Source: CBDDBU01 sp965226045 (lineage in GTDB: Bacteria; Pseudomonadota; Alphaproteobacteria; VGEJ01). From it: a stretch of 64,000 nucleotides of DNA. The position numbers were made by a program, and so were the translations under genes. The stretch is taken from assembly GCA_965226045.1 (NCBI GenBank), contig CBDDBU010000015.1, forward strand, positions 11,004-75,003, in the 5' to 3' direction. Shown piece by piece: positions 46,142 through 54,408 of this stretch. Numbering within the stretch: position 1 is the first letter of the stretch; every line of letters begins with the position of its first letter. A model generated the notes under the pieces. The model did not search any database and was not told the origin of the DNA. It saw only the letters and a program-made list of their open reading frames with translations.

Positions 46142-46989
46142 CGCGAATCTCCGAGAAGAGCACCGGGATCGATCTCGCCCGCGAAGGCGACGGCCACCGG
46201 TCCGCGCATCATTACATGACCATCCTCGCGCCAATCGATCCGCAGCGCGCCGCCGTCGAGCCGCACCTCGCCGCCGCGTCCGGTGAGGCCACGCCGCGCG
46301 GCGGCGACCATTGCCGCGCACGCAGCGGTGCCGCAGGCCGCGGTGATGCCGACGCCACGCTCCCACACCCGCACCCGCAGCACCTCGACGCTCACCACCT
46401 GCACGATCGACACATTGACGCGCTCGGGAAACAGCGCCGCGGTTTCAAGCGCCGCGCCGTGCCGGGCGACGTCGATCGCCTCGGCGTCGGCGACGAAGAA
46501 GACGATGTGCGGATTGCCAATGTTGACGGCCACCGGATCGGCCAGATCGGGGGTCTCGGCGGAACCGACATGGAGGTCGAGGTGGAGGGTGTCGGCCGCC
46601 TCGGCCAGCGGGATTTCGCGCCAGTCGTGGCGAGCCTCGCCCATGTCGACACTCACGTCCGCGCCGCTCGCGCGCGCTTCGAGCAGCCCGGCCAAGGTCT
46701 CGATCACGACCTGGTCGCGCCCGTCTTCGGCCATCAGGCGGGCGGCGACACAACGCGTCGCGTTGCCGCATGCCTCGACCTCGCCGCCATCGGCGTTGTG
46801 GACGCGCATGAAGGCATCGGCGCGGGCCGAGGGCTCGATGGTGATGATCTGATCGCAGCCGATCCCGGTGCGCCGCGAGGCCATCGCGTGGCGCTCGGCG
46901 CGGGTCAGGCGGATCGGCGCGGTACGCGCGTCGAACACGACGAAGTCGTTGCCAAGACCGTGCATCTTGATGAAGGGAAGCGCGCCCAT
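46138..46989 (-). CDS. dapF: Diaminopimelate epimerase
   Basis: This is a 283-residue epimerase that converts LL- to meso-diaminopimelate for lysine and peptidoglycan synthesis, using two Cys as acid/base. Both are present: VEACGNATRC and TAACGTAACAAM. The start MGALPFIKMHGLGNDFVVFD is the classic N-terminal pattern. An in-frame extension to 47070 is disregarded for lack of conservation features. First gene of a tightly overlapping minus-strand operon with mtaB and ftsY, a conserved alphaproteobacterial order. Confidence 0.96.
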   Translation of the reverse strand: MGALPFIKMHGLGNDFVVFDARTAPIRLTRAERHAMASRRTGIGCDQIITIEPSARADAFMRVHNADGGEVEACGNATRCVAARLMAEDGRDQVVIETLAGLLEARASGADVSVDMGEARHDWREIPLAEAADTLHLDLHVGSAETPDLADPVAVNIGNPHIVFFVADAEAIDVARHGAALETAALFPERVNVSIVQVVSVEVLRVRVWERGVGITAACGTAACAAMVAAARRGLTGRGGEVRLDGGALRIDWREDGHVMMRGPVAVAFAGEIDPGALLGDSR

Positions 46990-47141
46990 GGCCGCCTTAT
47001 AGGCCGCCGCCGCCAGGCCTCCAAGCCCTTCGCCCAGGAGATCAGCGGTTGGCCAGGGGTCGGCGTGCATTGCGCGCGACCCGGCCGATGGGCGATGCTC
47101 GGCGCCGTCGGTCAGACCGAGCCCAGTAACGGAGAAAGCCC

Positions 47142-47669
47142 ATGGACGCCGAGCAACTGCGGGCGCTACAGGCGCCGCTCAAGGACACCTACCGCGAGAC
47201 GCCAGAGGCGGCGCTGATGACACTCGCGGCGGACGGCGCGCTCGGCGAGGGCGTGACCTGTTCGGTCGAGACCGGCAAGGCGCTGGTCGCGGCGGGTCTG
47301 CACCCGGCGACCGGCGGCGATGGGTTGTCGGCGTGCTCGGGCGATATGCTGTTGCAAGCGTTGGTGGCGTGCGCCGGCGTCACCTTGAACGCGGTCGCGA
47401 CCGCGCTCGATATTCCGGTCCGGGCCGGCGCCGTGCGGGCCGAGGGCGATCTCGACTTTCGCGGCACCCTCGGGGTCGAGCGCGCCGCGCCGGTCGGCTT
47501 CCGCGACATCCGGCTGAGCTTCGACCTCGACACCGACGCCACCGAGGAGCAACTGGCGACGCTCCTGAAACTCACCGAACGCTATTGCGTGGTCTACCAG
47601 ACGCTGCGCCAGAGTCCGCCCATCGACGTCGAGATCGGCGCCATCGAGATCGGCGCCGGCCAGTCTTAA
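47142..47669 (+). CDS. OsmC/Ohr-family protein
   Basis: This is a 175-residue OsmC-family protein (thiol peroxidase-like or hydrolase-like fold). The family Cys pair is visible as LSACSGDMLLQALVAC and, later, ERYCVVYQTL. It may reduce organic hydroperoxides, but this branch is not functionally assigned. The last 69 bp are repeated 313 bp downstream, and the stop codon (TAA) is partly supplied by the IS end inserted here; the repeat copy shows that the undisturbed gene ended TAG, overlapping the TAA of the convergent NlpC/P60 gene. Confidence 0.85.
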   Translation: MDAEQLRALQAPLKDTYRETPEAALMTLAADGALGEGVTCSVETGKALVAAGLHPATGGDGLSACSGDMLLQALVACAGVTLNAVATALDIPVRAGAVRAEGDLDFRGTLGVERAAPVGFRDIRLSFDLDTDATEEQLATLLKLTERYCVVYQTLRQSPPIDVEIGAIEIGAGQS

Positions 47670-48050
47670 CAGCCCGTTGAAAAAGGCGTCATTGACCTCA
47701 CGCCACGGCGAAGCATATCGCGGCGAAGGCGGTTTCGCCACGAGACGATGAGGACGATCTGAACGACCAGGACGGCTCCAGCGGGCGTAACAAGCACGAA
47801 CAAGGCGCCAATTCCGCCCGCCACGGCCTCCTTCGGGGTGCCGGCGCCGATGAGTTGGCGCATCAGCAACGATAGGTTGTGGCCGGCGACGTGAAGCAGG
47901 TATCGCTACGTTCTCGCGGCCCCGAAGCCAGGTCCGGCGCATACCGCCGCGATCGAGGTTGTGGGCAAAGGAGCGCTCGACGACGCTGCGCCAGAGTCCG
48001 CCCATCGACGTCGAGATCGGCGCCATCGAGATCGGCGCCGGCCAGTCTTA
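47600..48050. repeat. 69-bp direct repeat of the osmC 3' end flanking IS sequence
   Basis: Bases 47600-47668 recur identically at 47982-48050. The first copy is the true end of osmC; the second is preceded by IS transposase sequence and followed by the NlpC/P60 3' end. This is part of the rearrangement described for this locus. Confidence 0.9.
47668..47981 (-). pseudogene. IS transposase C-terminal fragment (DDE, IS5/IS1182-like), frameshifted
   Basis: Minus-strand reading gives VVERSFAHNLDRGGMRRTWLRG, a C-terminal block common in DDE transposases of IS5/IS1182-like elements, then a frameshift at ~47893. The matching continuation is YLLHVAGHNLSLLMRQLIGAG, and the frame ends near the terminal repeat. 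The IS end AACAGCCCGTTGA (47668-47680) has an exact inverted partner at 48441-48453. Only about 300 bp of IS sequence is present, with the N-terminal and central catalytic parts missing. I am not certain of the family. Confidence 0.7.
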
Positions 48051-48975
48051 GGGGCGCGGCATACGGCGGAAGGCGCGAACGAGCAAGTCGAGCGTCCGCT
48101 CATAACGCGCGAGAGTCTCGCCAAGCGGCGTGATTGCCACCCTCATGTCGCCGGCGTTGGCATGAATCAGGCGCTCGGCATCGAGGACGATCGCACAGTG
48201 GCCGCGCCAGAACACCAGATCGCCACGCCGAAGTGCGCTTGGATCGCCGTCCGGCACCGGCGCGCCCAGGCATTCCTGCATGTCGGAATCGCGCGGCGCG
48301 CGGTGGCCGGCGCGCTGGAGCGCGATCTGCACCAGGCCCGAGCAATCGATGCCAAGCGCGCTCCGGCCGCCCCAGAGATAGGGTGCGTCCAGCAAGCGCT
48401 CGGCGGTCGCTGCGTGGTCTGGCTCCACCGCATCGCCCGCTCAACGGGCTGTTAGGGGCGCGGCATACGGCGGAAGGCGCGAACGAGCAAGTCGGGTGGC
48501 GACGAAGCCGCCATGCGAGGTGCCGGGTGGCGACGAAGCCGCCGCCCGCCAGCCGCGCGTGGTCGCCCTCGATCGCGGCGATGGCGAGGCGCGCGCCCAT
48601 CGGGAGCGTGGCGAGCGGCGCGGCCTGGACGCGCGGCTCGGACCGCAGGAAGGCAAGCGGATCAGTGACCAGATGAGTCGGCGCGAGCGGTTCGGCCAGG
48701 TGCGCGGCCTCAAGGTAGCCGACATAGCCATCGGCCGCCGCCTGCCCCCAGGCCCACCCGTCTTTTTCGTCGTAGACGGTGAAGACCTCACCGAACAGGA
48801 GCTCGCTGGCCTGCTCGGCCTCGGCGGCAGGAGCCCCCCGCAGCGGCGCGATACCCGCGCTCACCTGACGCGCCGTGCCCGCCACGAAACGCCGCGCCTC
48901 GACCCGGCCGCGCAAAGGCGCCGCCGCGAGGTCGTCGCGATAGGCATGTATGCGCGGATCGAGAGGCGTGGACAT
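48048..48975 (-). pseudogene. NlpC/P60 peptidase with SH3 domain, split by IS-associated duplication
   Basis: The N-terminal part (from 48975, MSTPLDPRIHAYRDDL) contains bacterial SH3-type domains (FGEVFTVYDEKDGWAWGQ; LGTLPMGARL-like). The C-terminal part holds the NlpC/P60 cysteine peptidase core: Cys in LGIDCSGLVQIAL, His in RLIHANAGDM. Together they would form a dipeptidyl/endopeptidase that cuts cell-wall peptides. They are not joined in frame. Between them (about 48429-48543) lie a 20-bp tandem duplication, a second copy of the gene's own 41-bp tail and the IS end. In an undisturbed gene the SH3 part would run directly into VEPDHAATAERLLDAPYLWGG. Likely inactive as assembled. Confidence 0.85.
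48050..48494. repeat. 41-bp direct repeat of the NlpC/P60 gene 3' end
   Basis: Bases 48050-48090 recur at 48454-48494, immediately outside the right IS end (48441-48453). The second copy joins directly to a 20-bp segment (48493-48512) that is itself repeated at 48524-48543. Confidence 0.9.
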
Positions 48976-49197
48976 CGGCGGCCTAGGTCACATCGGCGGC
49001 CCAAGTCTAGGCCGCCCGGCCGCGACCGACCAGCAGCCCCAGTGGGTTTGCGCATTCGGGGTTGATTGGCGAGGGGGGGTGCGCGTAGTCTCCGCCGCAC
49101 AGTCAGTACGGGTCTTTGAAGCTTGGGCTCCCGTCAGTCCGCGAGGTTTCGCGCGCTGGCGGCGCTGTCGTTTGAGACGGGAAATTTGGCGCACGCC

Positions 49198-50580
49198 ATG
49201 TTCGACACGCTGAGCGAGCGTTTAGGCGAGGTCTTCGACAAGCTGCGCGGGCGCGGCGCGCTGGCTGAGAGCGATGTCGTCGCCGCCCTGCGTGAGGTCC
49301 GCGTGGCGCTGCTGGAGGCCGATGTCGCGCTGCCGGTCGTCAAGTCGTTCGTCGACAGCGTGCGCGAAAAGGCGACCGGGACCGAGGTGCTGCGCAGCGT
49401 CACCCCGGGCCAAATGGTGGTCAAGCTCGTCCACGACCAGCTGGTCGAGATGCTCGGGGCCGAGAGCGCCGAACTGCGGATCGCCGCGGCGCCGCCGGCG
49501 AGCGTGCTGATCGTCGGATTGCAGGGCTCGGGCAAGACCACGACGACCGCCAAGATCGCCCTCCGGCTCAAGACTCAGGCCAAGAAGAAAGTGCTGATGG
49601 CCTCGCTGGACACGCGCCGGCCGGCCGCGCAGGAACAGCTCAAGGTGCTTGGGCAGCAGGCCGAGATCGCGACGCTGCCGATCATCCCCGACCAGATACC
49701 GGTCGATATCGCGAGGCGCGCGATGCAGGCCGGCAAGCTCCAGGGCTACGACGTGGTTCTGTTGGACACCGCCGGGCGAATGCATGTCGACGAGGGCTTG
49801 ATGGCCGAGGCGCGCGCGGTGCGCGACGCGGTCGAACCGGCCGAGATTCTGTTGGTTGCCGACGCGCTGACCGGCCAAGACGCGGTCAACCTCGCGACCC
49901 GATTCAAGGAACGGCTCGACATCACCGGGGTGGTGCTGACGCGCATCGACGGCGATGCCCGGGGCGGCGCCGCGCTGAGCATCCGGGCGGTCACCGGCTG
50001 TCCGATCAAGCTGCTCGGCACCGGCGAGAAGCTCGATGAGCTGGAGGGCTTCCACGCCGATCGCATCGCCTCGCGCATTCTGGGCATGGGCGATGTCGTT
50101 GGCCTGGTCGAGAAGGCCCAGGAGACGATCGACGAGGCGGATGCGACCGCCCTTGAGGCCAAGCTGATGGCCGGCCGCTTCGACCTCGCCGACATGGCCG
50201 CACAACTTCGCCAGATGCGCAAGATGGGCGGCATGGACGGGGTCCTGGGCATGCTTCCGGGCGTCGGCAAGGTCAAGAAGCAGCTTGCCACCGCCGGGGT
50301 CGACGACGGCATGCTGGTGCGCCAGGAAGCCATTATCCAGTCGATGACGCACACCGAACGCCACAACGCCCGGCTGCTCAACGGCTCGCGCAAGCGCCGC
50401 ATCGCGGCCGGCTCGGGCACGTCTGTCCAGGACGTGAACCGCGTGTTGAAGCAATACAAGCAGATGGCCGGGATGGTGAAAAAGGTCGGCAAGCTCGGCA
50501 AAAAGGGCCTCCTACGCCACGGCATACCGAACTTGTCGGCGCTTCAGGGCCTGCAGGGCGGCCGGCATCAAACCCGCTAA
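49198..50580 (+). CDS. ffh: Signal recognition particle protein Ffh
   Basis: This is a 460-residue SRP54 homologue that binds signal sequences and 4.5S RNA. The start is ATG 49198 (MFDTLSERLGEVFDKLRG). NG-domain GTPase motifs: GLQGSGKTTTTAK, LLDTAGRMHVDE, TRIDGDARGG. The Met-rich M domain from ~300 includes QLRQMRKMGGMDGVLGMLPG and the RNA-binding SGSRKRRIAAGSG-type motif (NGSRKRRIAAGSG). First gene of the ffh-rpsP-rimM-trmD-rplS operon. No 4.5S RNA gene is visible upstream. Confidence 0.97.
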   Translation: MFDTLSERLGEVFDKLRGRGALAESDVVAALREVRVALLEADVALPVVKSFVDSVREKATGTEVLRSVTPGQMVVKLVHDQLVEMLGAESAELRIAAAPPASVLIVGLQGSGKTTTTAKIALRLKTQAKKKVLMASLDTRRPAAQEQLKVLGQQAEIATLPIIPDQIPVDIARRAMQAGKLQGYDVVLLDTAGRMHVDEGLMAEARAVRDAVEPAEILLVADALTGQDAVNLATRFKERLDITGVVLTRIDGDARGGAALSIRAVTGCPIKLLGTGEKLDELEGFHADRIASRILGMGDVVGLVEKAQETIDEADATALEAKLMAGRFDLADMAAQLRQMRKMGGMDGVLGMLPGVGKVKKQLATAGVDDGMLVRQEAIIQSMTHTERHNARLLNGSRKRRIAAGSGTSVQDVNRVLKQYKQMAGMVKKVGKLGKKGLLRHGIPNLSALQGLQGGRHQTR

Positions 50581-50609
50581 GCGCTCAAACCGAGGGAGCA
50601 GTTAAGAGC

Positions 50610-51134
50610 ATGTCATTGAAGATACGGTTGGCCAGGGGCGGCGCGAAGAAACGCCCCTTCTATCGGATCGTGCTCGCGGATTCGCGCAGCCCACGCGATG
50701 GCCGCTTCATCGAGCGGCTCGGCACCTACAACCCGCTATTGCGAGCCGACGATCCGGAGCGGATCAAGCTCAAGGAAGAGCGCATCCGCCACTGGCTCAG
50801 TCACGGCGCGCTGCCGACCGACCGGGTCGCGCGCTTTCTCGGCGCGGCCAACATCATCGCCATGCCCGCGCAGCGCAACAACCCGCAAAAAGGGGTGCCC
50901 GGCGCCAAGGCGCAGGAGCGCCTGAAGGCCAACGAAGAGGCCGCGGCGGCGGCCAAGGAAGCGGCCGCGGCGCCCGCTCCTGAACCGGTGGCCGAGCCGG
51001 CCGCGCCAGAGCCAGAGCCGGCGGCTGAGCCCGAGCCAGAGCCGGCGGCTGAGCCGGCGGAAGCGACGGCCGAGACGCCTGATGCAGCCGCGACGCCTGA
51101 TGCGGCCGAGACGACCGAGCCGGCGGTAGGGTGA
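50610..51134 (+). CDS. rpsP: 30S ribosomal protein S16 with long C-terminal extension
   Basis: Residues 1-~85 are standard S16 (MSLKIRLARGGAKKRPFYRIVLAD, then DGRFIERLGTYNPL), needed for 30S assembly. The remaining ~90 residues are an Ala/Glu/Pro-rich low-complexity tail (repeated EPEPAAEP-type units, then TPDAAATPDA). Alphaproteobacterial S16 commonly carries such an extension, though this one is on the long side. The tail is acidic and presumably solvent-exposed. Confidence 0.96.
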   Translation: MSLKIRLARGGAKKRPFYRIVLADSRSPRDGRFIERLGTYNPLLRADDPERIKLKEERIRHWLSHGALPTDRVARFLGAANIIAMPAQRNNPQKGVPGAKAQERLKANEEAAAAAKEAAAAPAPEPVAEPAAPEPEPAAEPEPEPAAEPAEATAETPDAAATPDAAETTEPAVG

Positions 51135-51150
51135 GCGACCCGCATCGATA

Positions 51151-51774
51151 ATGAGTAACGCGCGCGCATACGCTCCGAGGAGCGCCGATGAGGACTCTGG
51201 CGACAGCCGAATCTGCCTGGGTGCCGTCGTCGGCGCTCACGGTGTTTCTGGCGAGGTCAAGATCAAGAGCTTCACCGCCGAGCCGGACGACATCGCGGCC
51301 TTCGGGCCGCTCGAGGACGAGGCCGCTGGACGTTCGTTCGAGCTGGCGGCACGGCGCGGCAGCGGCGATCTCGTCATCGCCCGGATCGCCGGGATCGATG
51401 ACCGTGACGCCGCCCAGGCGCTCAAGGGCACGAAGCTGTTCGTCAGCCGCGAGGCGCTCGGGACCCCGCCGGACGACGAGTACTACCACGTCGATCTGAT
51501 CGGGCTCCGCGCGGAGCGGGAGAACGGCGAGGCGGTGGGCCGGGTGCGCGCCATCCACAATTTCGGCGCTGGCGACATGATCGAGATCGAGAGCGGCGCG
51601 CCGCGCGGCGCGGTCGAGACGGCGATGGTCCCGTTCACGGCCGAGGCCGTGACCGTGGTCGACATCGCGGGCGGCCGCCTGGTGGTGGCGTGGCCCGATG
51701 ACACGCCAGATGACACGCCAGATGACACGCCAGATGACGCGCCGGGCGACGTACTTGAGGACGCGGCGACATGA
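51151..51774 (+). CDS. rimM: 16S rRNA processing protein RimM
   Basis: This is a 207-residue 30S maturation factor that binds S19. The RimM N-domain begins ICLGAVVGAHGVSGEVKIKSF, and the PRC-barrel-like domain contains EYYHVDLIGLRA and VPFTAEAVTVVDIAGGRLVV. The C-terminus carries a 12-bp tandem repeat encoding DDTP units (see repeat). Its end overlaps the trmD start by 4 bp (ATGA). Confidence 0.95.
   Translation: MSNARAYAPRSADEDSGDSRICLGAVVGAHGVSGEVKIKSFTAEPDDIAAFGPLEDEAAGRSFELAARRGSGDLVIARIAGIDDRDAAQALKGTKLFVSREALGTPPDDEYYHVDLIGLRAERENGEAVGRVRAIHNFGAGDMIEIESGAPRGAVETAMVPFTAEAVTVVDIAGGRLVVAWPDDTPDDTPDDTPDDAPGDVLEDAAT
51697..51744 (+). repeat. 12-bp tandem repeat in the rimM C-terminus
   Basis: GATGACACGCCA occurs three times in a row, followed by a fourth unit with two changes. 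It encodes the repeating tetrapeptide DDTP at the acidic end of RimM. The array lies after the conserved domain, so copy-number change would not disrupt the core. Confidence 0.9.
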
Positions 51775-52514
51775 GCGCCCCAAAACTCCAGCGCACGTTC
51801 GCCGCGCGCGTCCTTACCCTCTATCCGGCGATGTTCCCCGGACCGCTCGGGCACTCGCTGGCGGGCAAGGCGCTCGAAGCGGGGCGGTGGAGCCTGAGCG
51901 TCCACGACATTCGCGATTTCGCCAGCGATCGCCACCAAACAGTCGACGGCGCGCCGTTCGGCGGCGGACCCGGCATGGTGTTGCGGGCCGACGTGCTGGA
52001 CGCGGCGCTCGCGGCGAGCGTGCCCGCCAACCGCCGCGATGAGCCGGTCATCGTGCTGAGCCCGCGCGGCCGGCCACTTGATCAGGCGCGCGTGAACGAG
52101 CTCGCCGCCGGCGGCGGGCTGACGCTGATCTGCGGTCGCTTCGAGGGTATCGACGAGCGCTTCATCAGCGCTCACCGGGCCGAGGAGGTCAGCCTCGGCG
52201 ATTTCGTTCTGTCGGGCGGCGAGCCCGCCGCGCTGGCGCTGTTGGACGCGGTCGTGCGGCTGTTGCCGAACGTGGTGGGCGCCGCCGAAAGCCTGGTCTC
52301 GGAAAGCTTCGCCGCCGATCTCTTGGAGTATCCCCAATACACCCGGCCCCGTCTATGGGACGGACAGGCCGTGCCCGAGGTCCTGCTCTCGGGCGATCAC
52401 GCGGCGATCGCGGCGTGGCGTCGGCGCGAGGCCGAACGCATCACGCGCGAGCGGCGCCCAGATCTGTGGGCGCGTGGCGCTAGAGAATTGACCAGCGCGA
52501 GGGCGGAATCATGA
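51771..52514 (+). CDS. trmD: tRNA (guanine-N1)-methyltransferase
   Basis: This is a 247-residue SPOUT methyltransferase that makes m1G37 and prevents +1 frameshifting. Motifs are VLTLYPAMFPGPLGHS at the start, the PFGGGPGMVL loop, LICGRFEGIDERF and the knot LGDFVLSGGEPAALALLDAVVRLLP; the DNA/tRNA-binding end has EYPQYTRP. Overlaps rimM and rplS by 4 bp on each side, indicating tight translational coupling. Confidence 0.97.
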   Translation: MSAPKLQRTFAARVLTLYPAMFPGPLGHSLAGKALEAGRWSLSVHDIRDFASDRHQTVDGAPFGGGPGMVLRADVLDAALAASVPANRRDEPVIVLSPRGRPLDQARVNELAAGGGLTLICGRFEGIDERFISAHRAEEVSLGDFVLSGGEPAALALLDAVVRLLPNVVGAAESLVSESFAADLLEYPQYTRPRLWDGQAVPEVLLSGDHAAIAAWRRREAERITRERRPDLWARGARELTSARAES

Positions 52515-52891
52515 ACTTGCTAGTACAGCTAGAAGACGAGCAGACCGAGAAGCTGCTGGCCGCGCGCGAGGTGCCGGTGTTTGCGCCGGGCGATACCCTG
52601 CGCGTGATGGTCAAGGTGGTCGAGGGCTCGCGCGAGCGCCTCCAGGCCTTCGAGGGTGTGTGCATCGCCCGCAAGAACGGCAAATCGAACTCATCCTTCA
52701 CGGTCCGTAAGATCTCGTATGGGGAAGGCGTGGAGCGCGTGTTTCCGCTCTATTCGCCGCACATCGCCTCGATCGAGGTCATCCGCCGGGGCGCCGTTCG
52801 TCGGGCCAAGCTCTATTATTTGCGTGGCCTCACCGGCAAACGCGCGCGCATCCGCGAGAAGGTCGACCACACCTCCGCGCGTGGGCGGTGA
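52511..52891 (+). CDS. rplS: 50S ribosomal protein L19
   Basis: This is a 126-residue L19 at the 30S-50S interface. The conserved stretch FAPGDTLRVMVKVVEGSRERLQAFEG and the signature RKISYGEGVERVFPLYSP are present, ending in RRAKLYYLRGLTGKRARIREK. Last gene of the SRP/ribosome block; a 19-bp hairpin follows immediately. Confidence 0.97.
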   Translation: MNLLVQLEDEQTEKLLAAREVPVFAPGDTLRVMVKVVEGSRERLQAFEGVCIARKNGKSNSSFTVRKISYGEGVERVFPLYSPHIASIEVIRRGAVRRAKLYYLRGLTGKRARIREKVDHTSARGR

Positions 52892-52901
52892 GGCGAAGTG
52901 C

Positions 52902-52945
52902 GCCCACAGATACCAGCGCCGAGGGCGGCGCTGGTATCTGTGGGC
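52902..52945 (+). terminator. Perfect 19-bp hairpin between rplS and leuC
   Basis: GCCCACAGATACCAGCGCC pairs with all 19 bases of its inverse, separated by a 6-base loop (GAGGGC). It lies 11 bp after the rplS stop and 48 bp before leuC. It is the strongest hairpin I noticed between genes in the window. No T-tract follows, so a partial terminator or processing site between the ribosomal and leucine operons is more likely than a textbook intrinsic terminator. Confidence 0.65.
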
Positions 52946-52992
52946 ATGAGCGCGGCGTGACGCGGGAAAACACCGTCAAAGGACACCAGCCG

Positions 52993-54405
52993 ATGGCCAC
53001 CGCACGGACATTGTTCGACAAGATCTGGGACGACCACGTCGTTGACACCCAGGACGATGGCACCTGCCTCCTCTACATCGATCGCCACCTGGTCCACGAG
53101 GTGACTAGCCCGCAAGCCTTCGAGGGGCTGCGTGCGGCCGGCCGGACGGTGCGTCGTCGCGACGCCACGCTCGTGGTCGTTGATCACAACGTGCCGACCA
53201 CGCCCGACCGCAAGCTCGGGATCATCGCCGAAGCCGATTCGCGCCTTCAGGTCGAGACGCTCGAACAGAACGTAAAGGACTTCGACCTCACCTATTTTTC
53301 GATGAACGACATCCGCCAAGGCATCGTGCACATCATCGGCCCCGAGCAGGGCTTCACTCTGCCCGGCACCACCATCGTCTGCGGCGATTCGCACACCGCG
53401 ACCCACGGCGCGTTCGGCGCACTCGCGTTCGGCATCGGCACCTCGGAGGTCGAGCACGTGCTGGCCACCCAGACGCTGCTGCAACGGCGGCCGGCCAACA
53501 TGCGCATCACGGTCGACGGCGAGCTTCCCTTTGGCGTCGGCGCCAAGGACGTGATCCTGGCCATCATCGGCAAGATCGGCACGGCGGGCGGCACCGGCCA
53601 TGTCATCGAGTACGCCGGCTCGGTCATGCGCGAACTGAGCATGGAAGGGCGCATGACGATCTGCAACATGTCGATCGAGGCGGGCGCTCGGGCCGGCCTG
53701 ATCGCCCCCGACGAGACTACCTACGCCTATCTCCGGGGCCGCCCGATGGCGCCCAAGGCCGGCGCGTGGGAGCAAGCCGAGACCTACTGGCGCACGTTGC
53801 CCTCCGATCAAGGTGCCCGCTACGACGTCGAATTCACTCTGGATGCGGGGGAGATCGCGCCGCAAGTGACGTGGGGAACCAGCCCCCAGGACGTGGCGCC
53901 GGTCACCGGCAGCGTACCCAACCCCGCCGACGAGCCAGAGCCGGAACGTCGCGCCGCCCTTGAGGAGGCGCTCAGCTACATGGGATTGAAGGGCGGCACG
54001 CCGATCGCCGATATCCGCATCGATCGCGTCTTCATCGGCTCGTGCACCAACGGCCGCATCGAGGACCTGCGCGCGGTCGCGAAGATCGCGGAGGGCCGCA
54101 AAGTCGCGGCCCACGTCGGCGCGATGGTGGTGCCAGGGTCCGGCTTGGTCAAACATCAGGCCGAGGAGGAAGGCATCGATCGCATCCTCACGGCGGCCGG
54201 ATTTGAGTGGCGCGAGCCGGGGTGCTCGATGTGCCTGGCGATGAACGCCGATAAGCTCGCGCCGGGCGAGCGCTGCGTCTCGACCTCGAACCGCAACTTC
54301 AAGGGCCGCCAGGGACCGGGCGGACGGACCCACTTGGTCAGCCCGACCATGGCCGCGGCGGCCGCGATCGCTGGGCGTCTCGCCGACGTACGGGAGCTCG
54401 CCTGA
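52993..54405 (+). CDS. leuC: 3-Isopropylmalate dehydratase large subunit
   Basis: This is a 470-residue aconitase-family subunit for the second step of leucine synthesis. Cluster ligands: FIGSCTNGRIEDL and the CxxC in PGCSMCLAMN. Substrate/cluster region IVCGDSHTATHGAFGALAFGIGTSEVEHV is typical. ATG 52993 (MATARTLFDKIWDDHV) was chosen; an upstream frame runs into the hairpin. leuD begins 3 bp after the stop, as expected for subunit genes. Confidence 0.97.
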   Translation: MATARTLFDKIWDDHVVDTQDDGTCLLYIDRHLVHEVTSPQAFEGLRAAGRTVRRRDATLVVVDHNVPTTPDRKLGIIAEADSRLQVETLEQNVKDFDLTYFSMNDIRQGIVHIIGPEQGFTLPGTTIVCGDSHTATHGAFGALAFGIGTSEVEHVLATQTLLQRRPANMRITVDGELPFGVGAKDVILAIIGKIGTAGGTGHVIEYAGSVMRELSMEGRMTICNMSIEAGARAGLIAPDETTYAYLRGRPMAPKAGAWEQAETYWRTLPSDQGARYDVEFTLDAGEIAPQVTWGTSPQDVAPVTGSVPNPADEPEPERRAALEEALSYMGLKGGTPIADIRIDRVFIGSCTNGRIEDLRAVAKIAEGRKVAAHVGAMVVPGSGLVKHQAEEEGIDRILTAAGFEWREPGCSMCLAMNADKLAPGERCVSTSNRNFKGRQGPGGRTHLVSPTMAAAAAIAGRLADVRELA

Positions 54406-54408
54406 GCA

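Noticed and set aside
48976..49197. Possible 4.5S RNA gene upstream of ffh
   Set aside because: No SRP-RNA-like domain IV motif or long hairpin recognised in this region.
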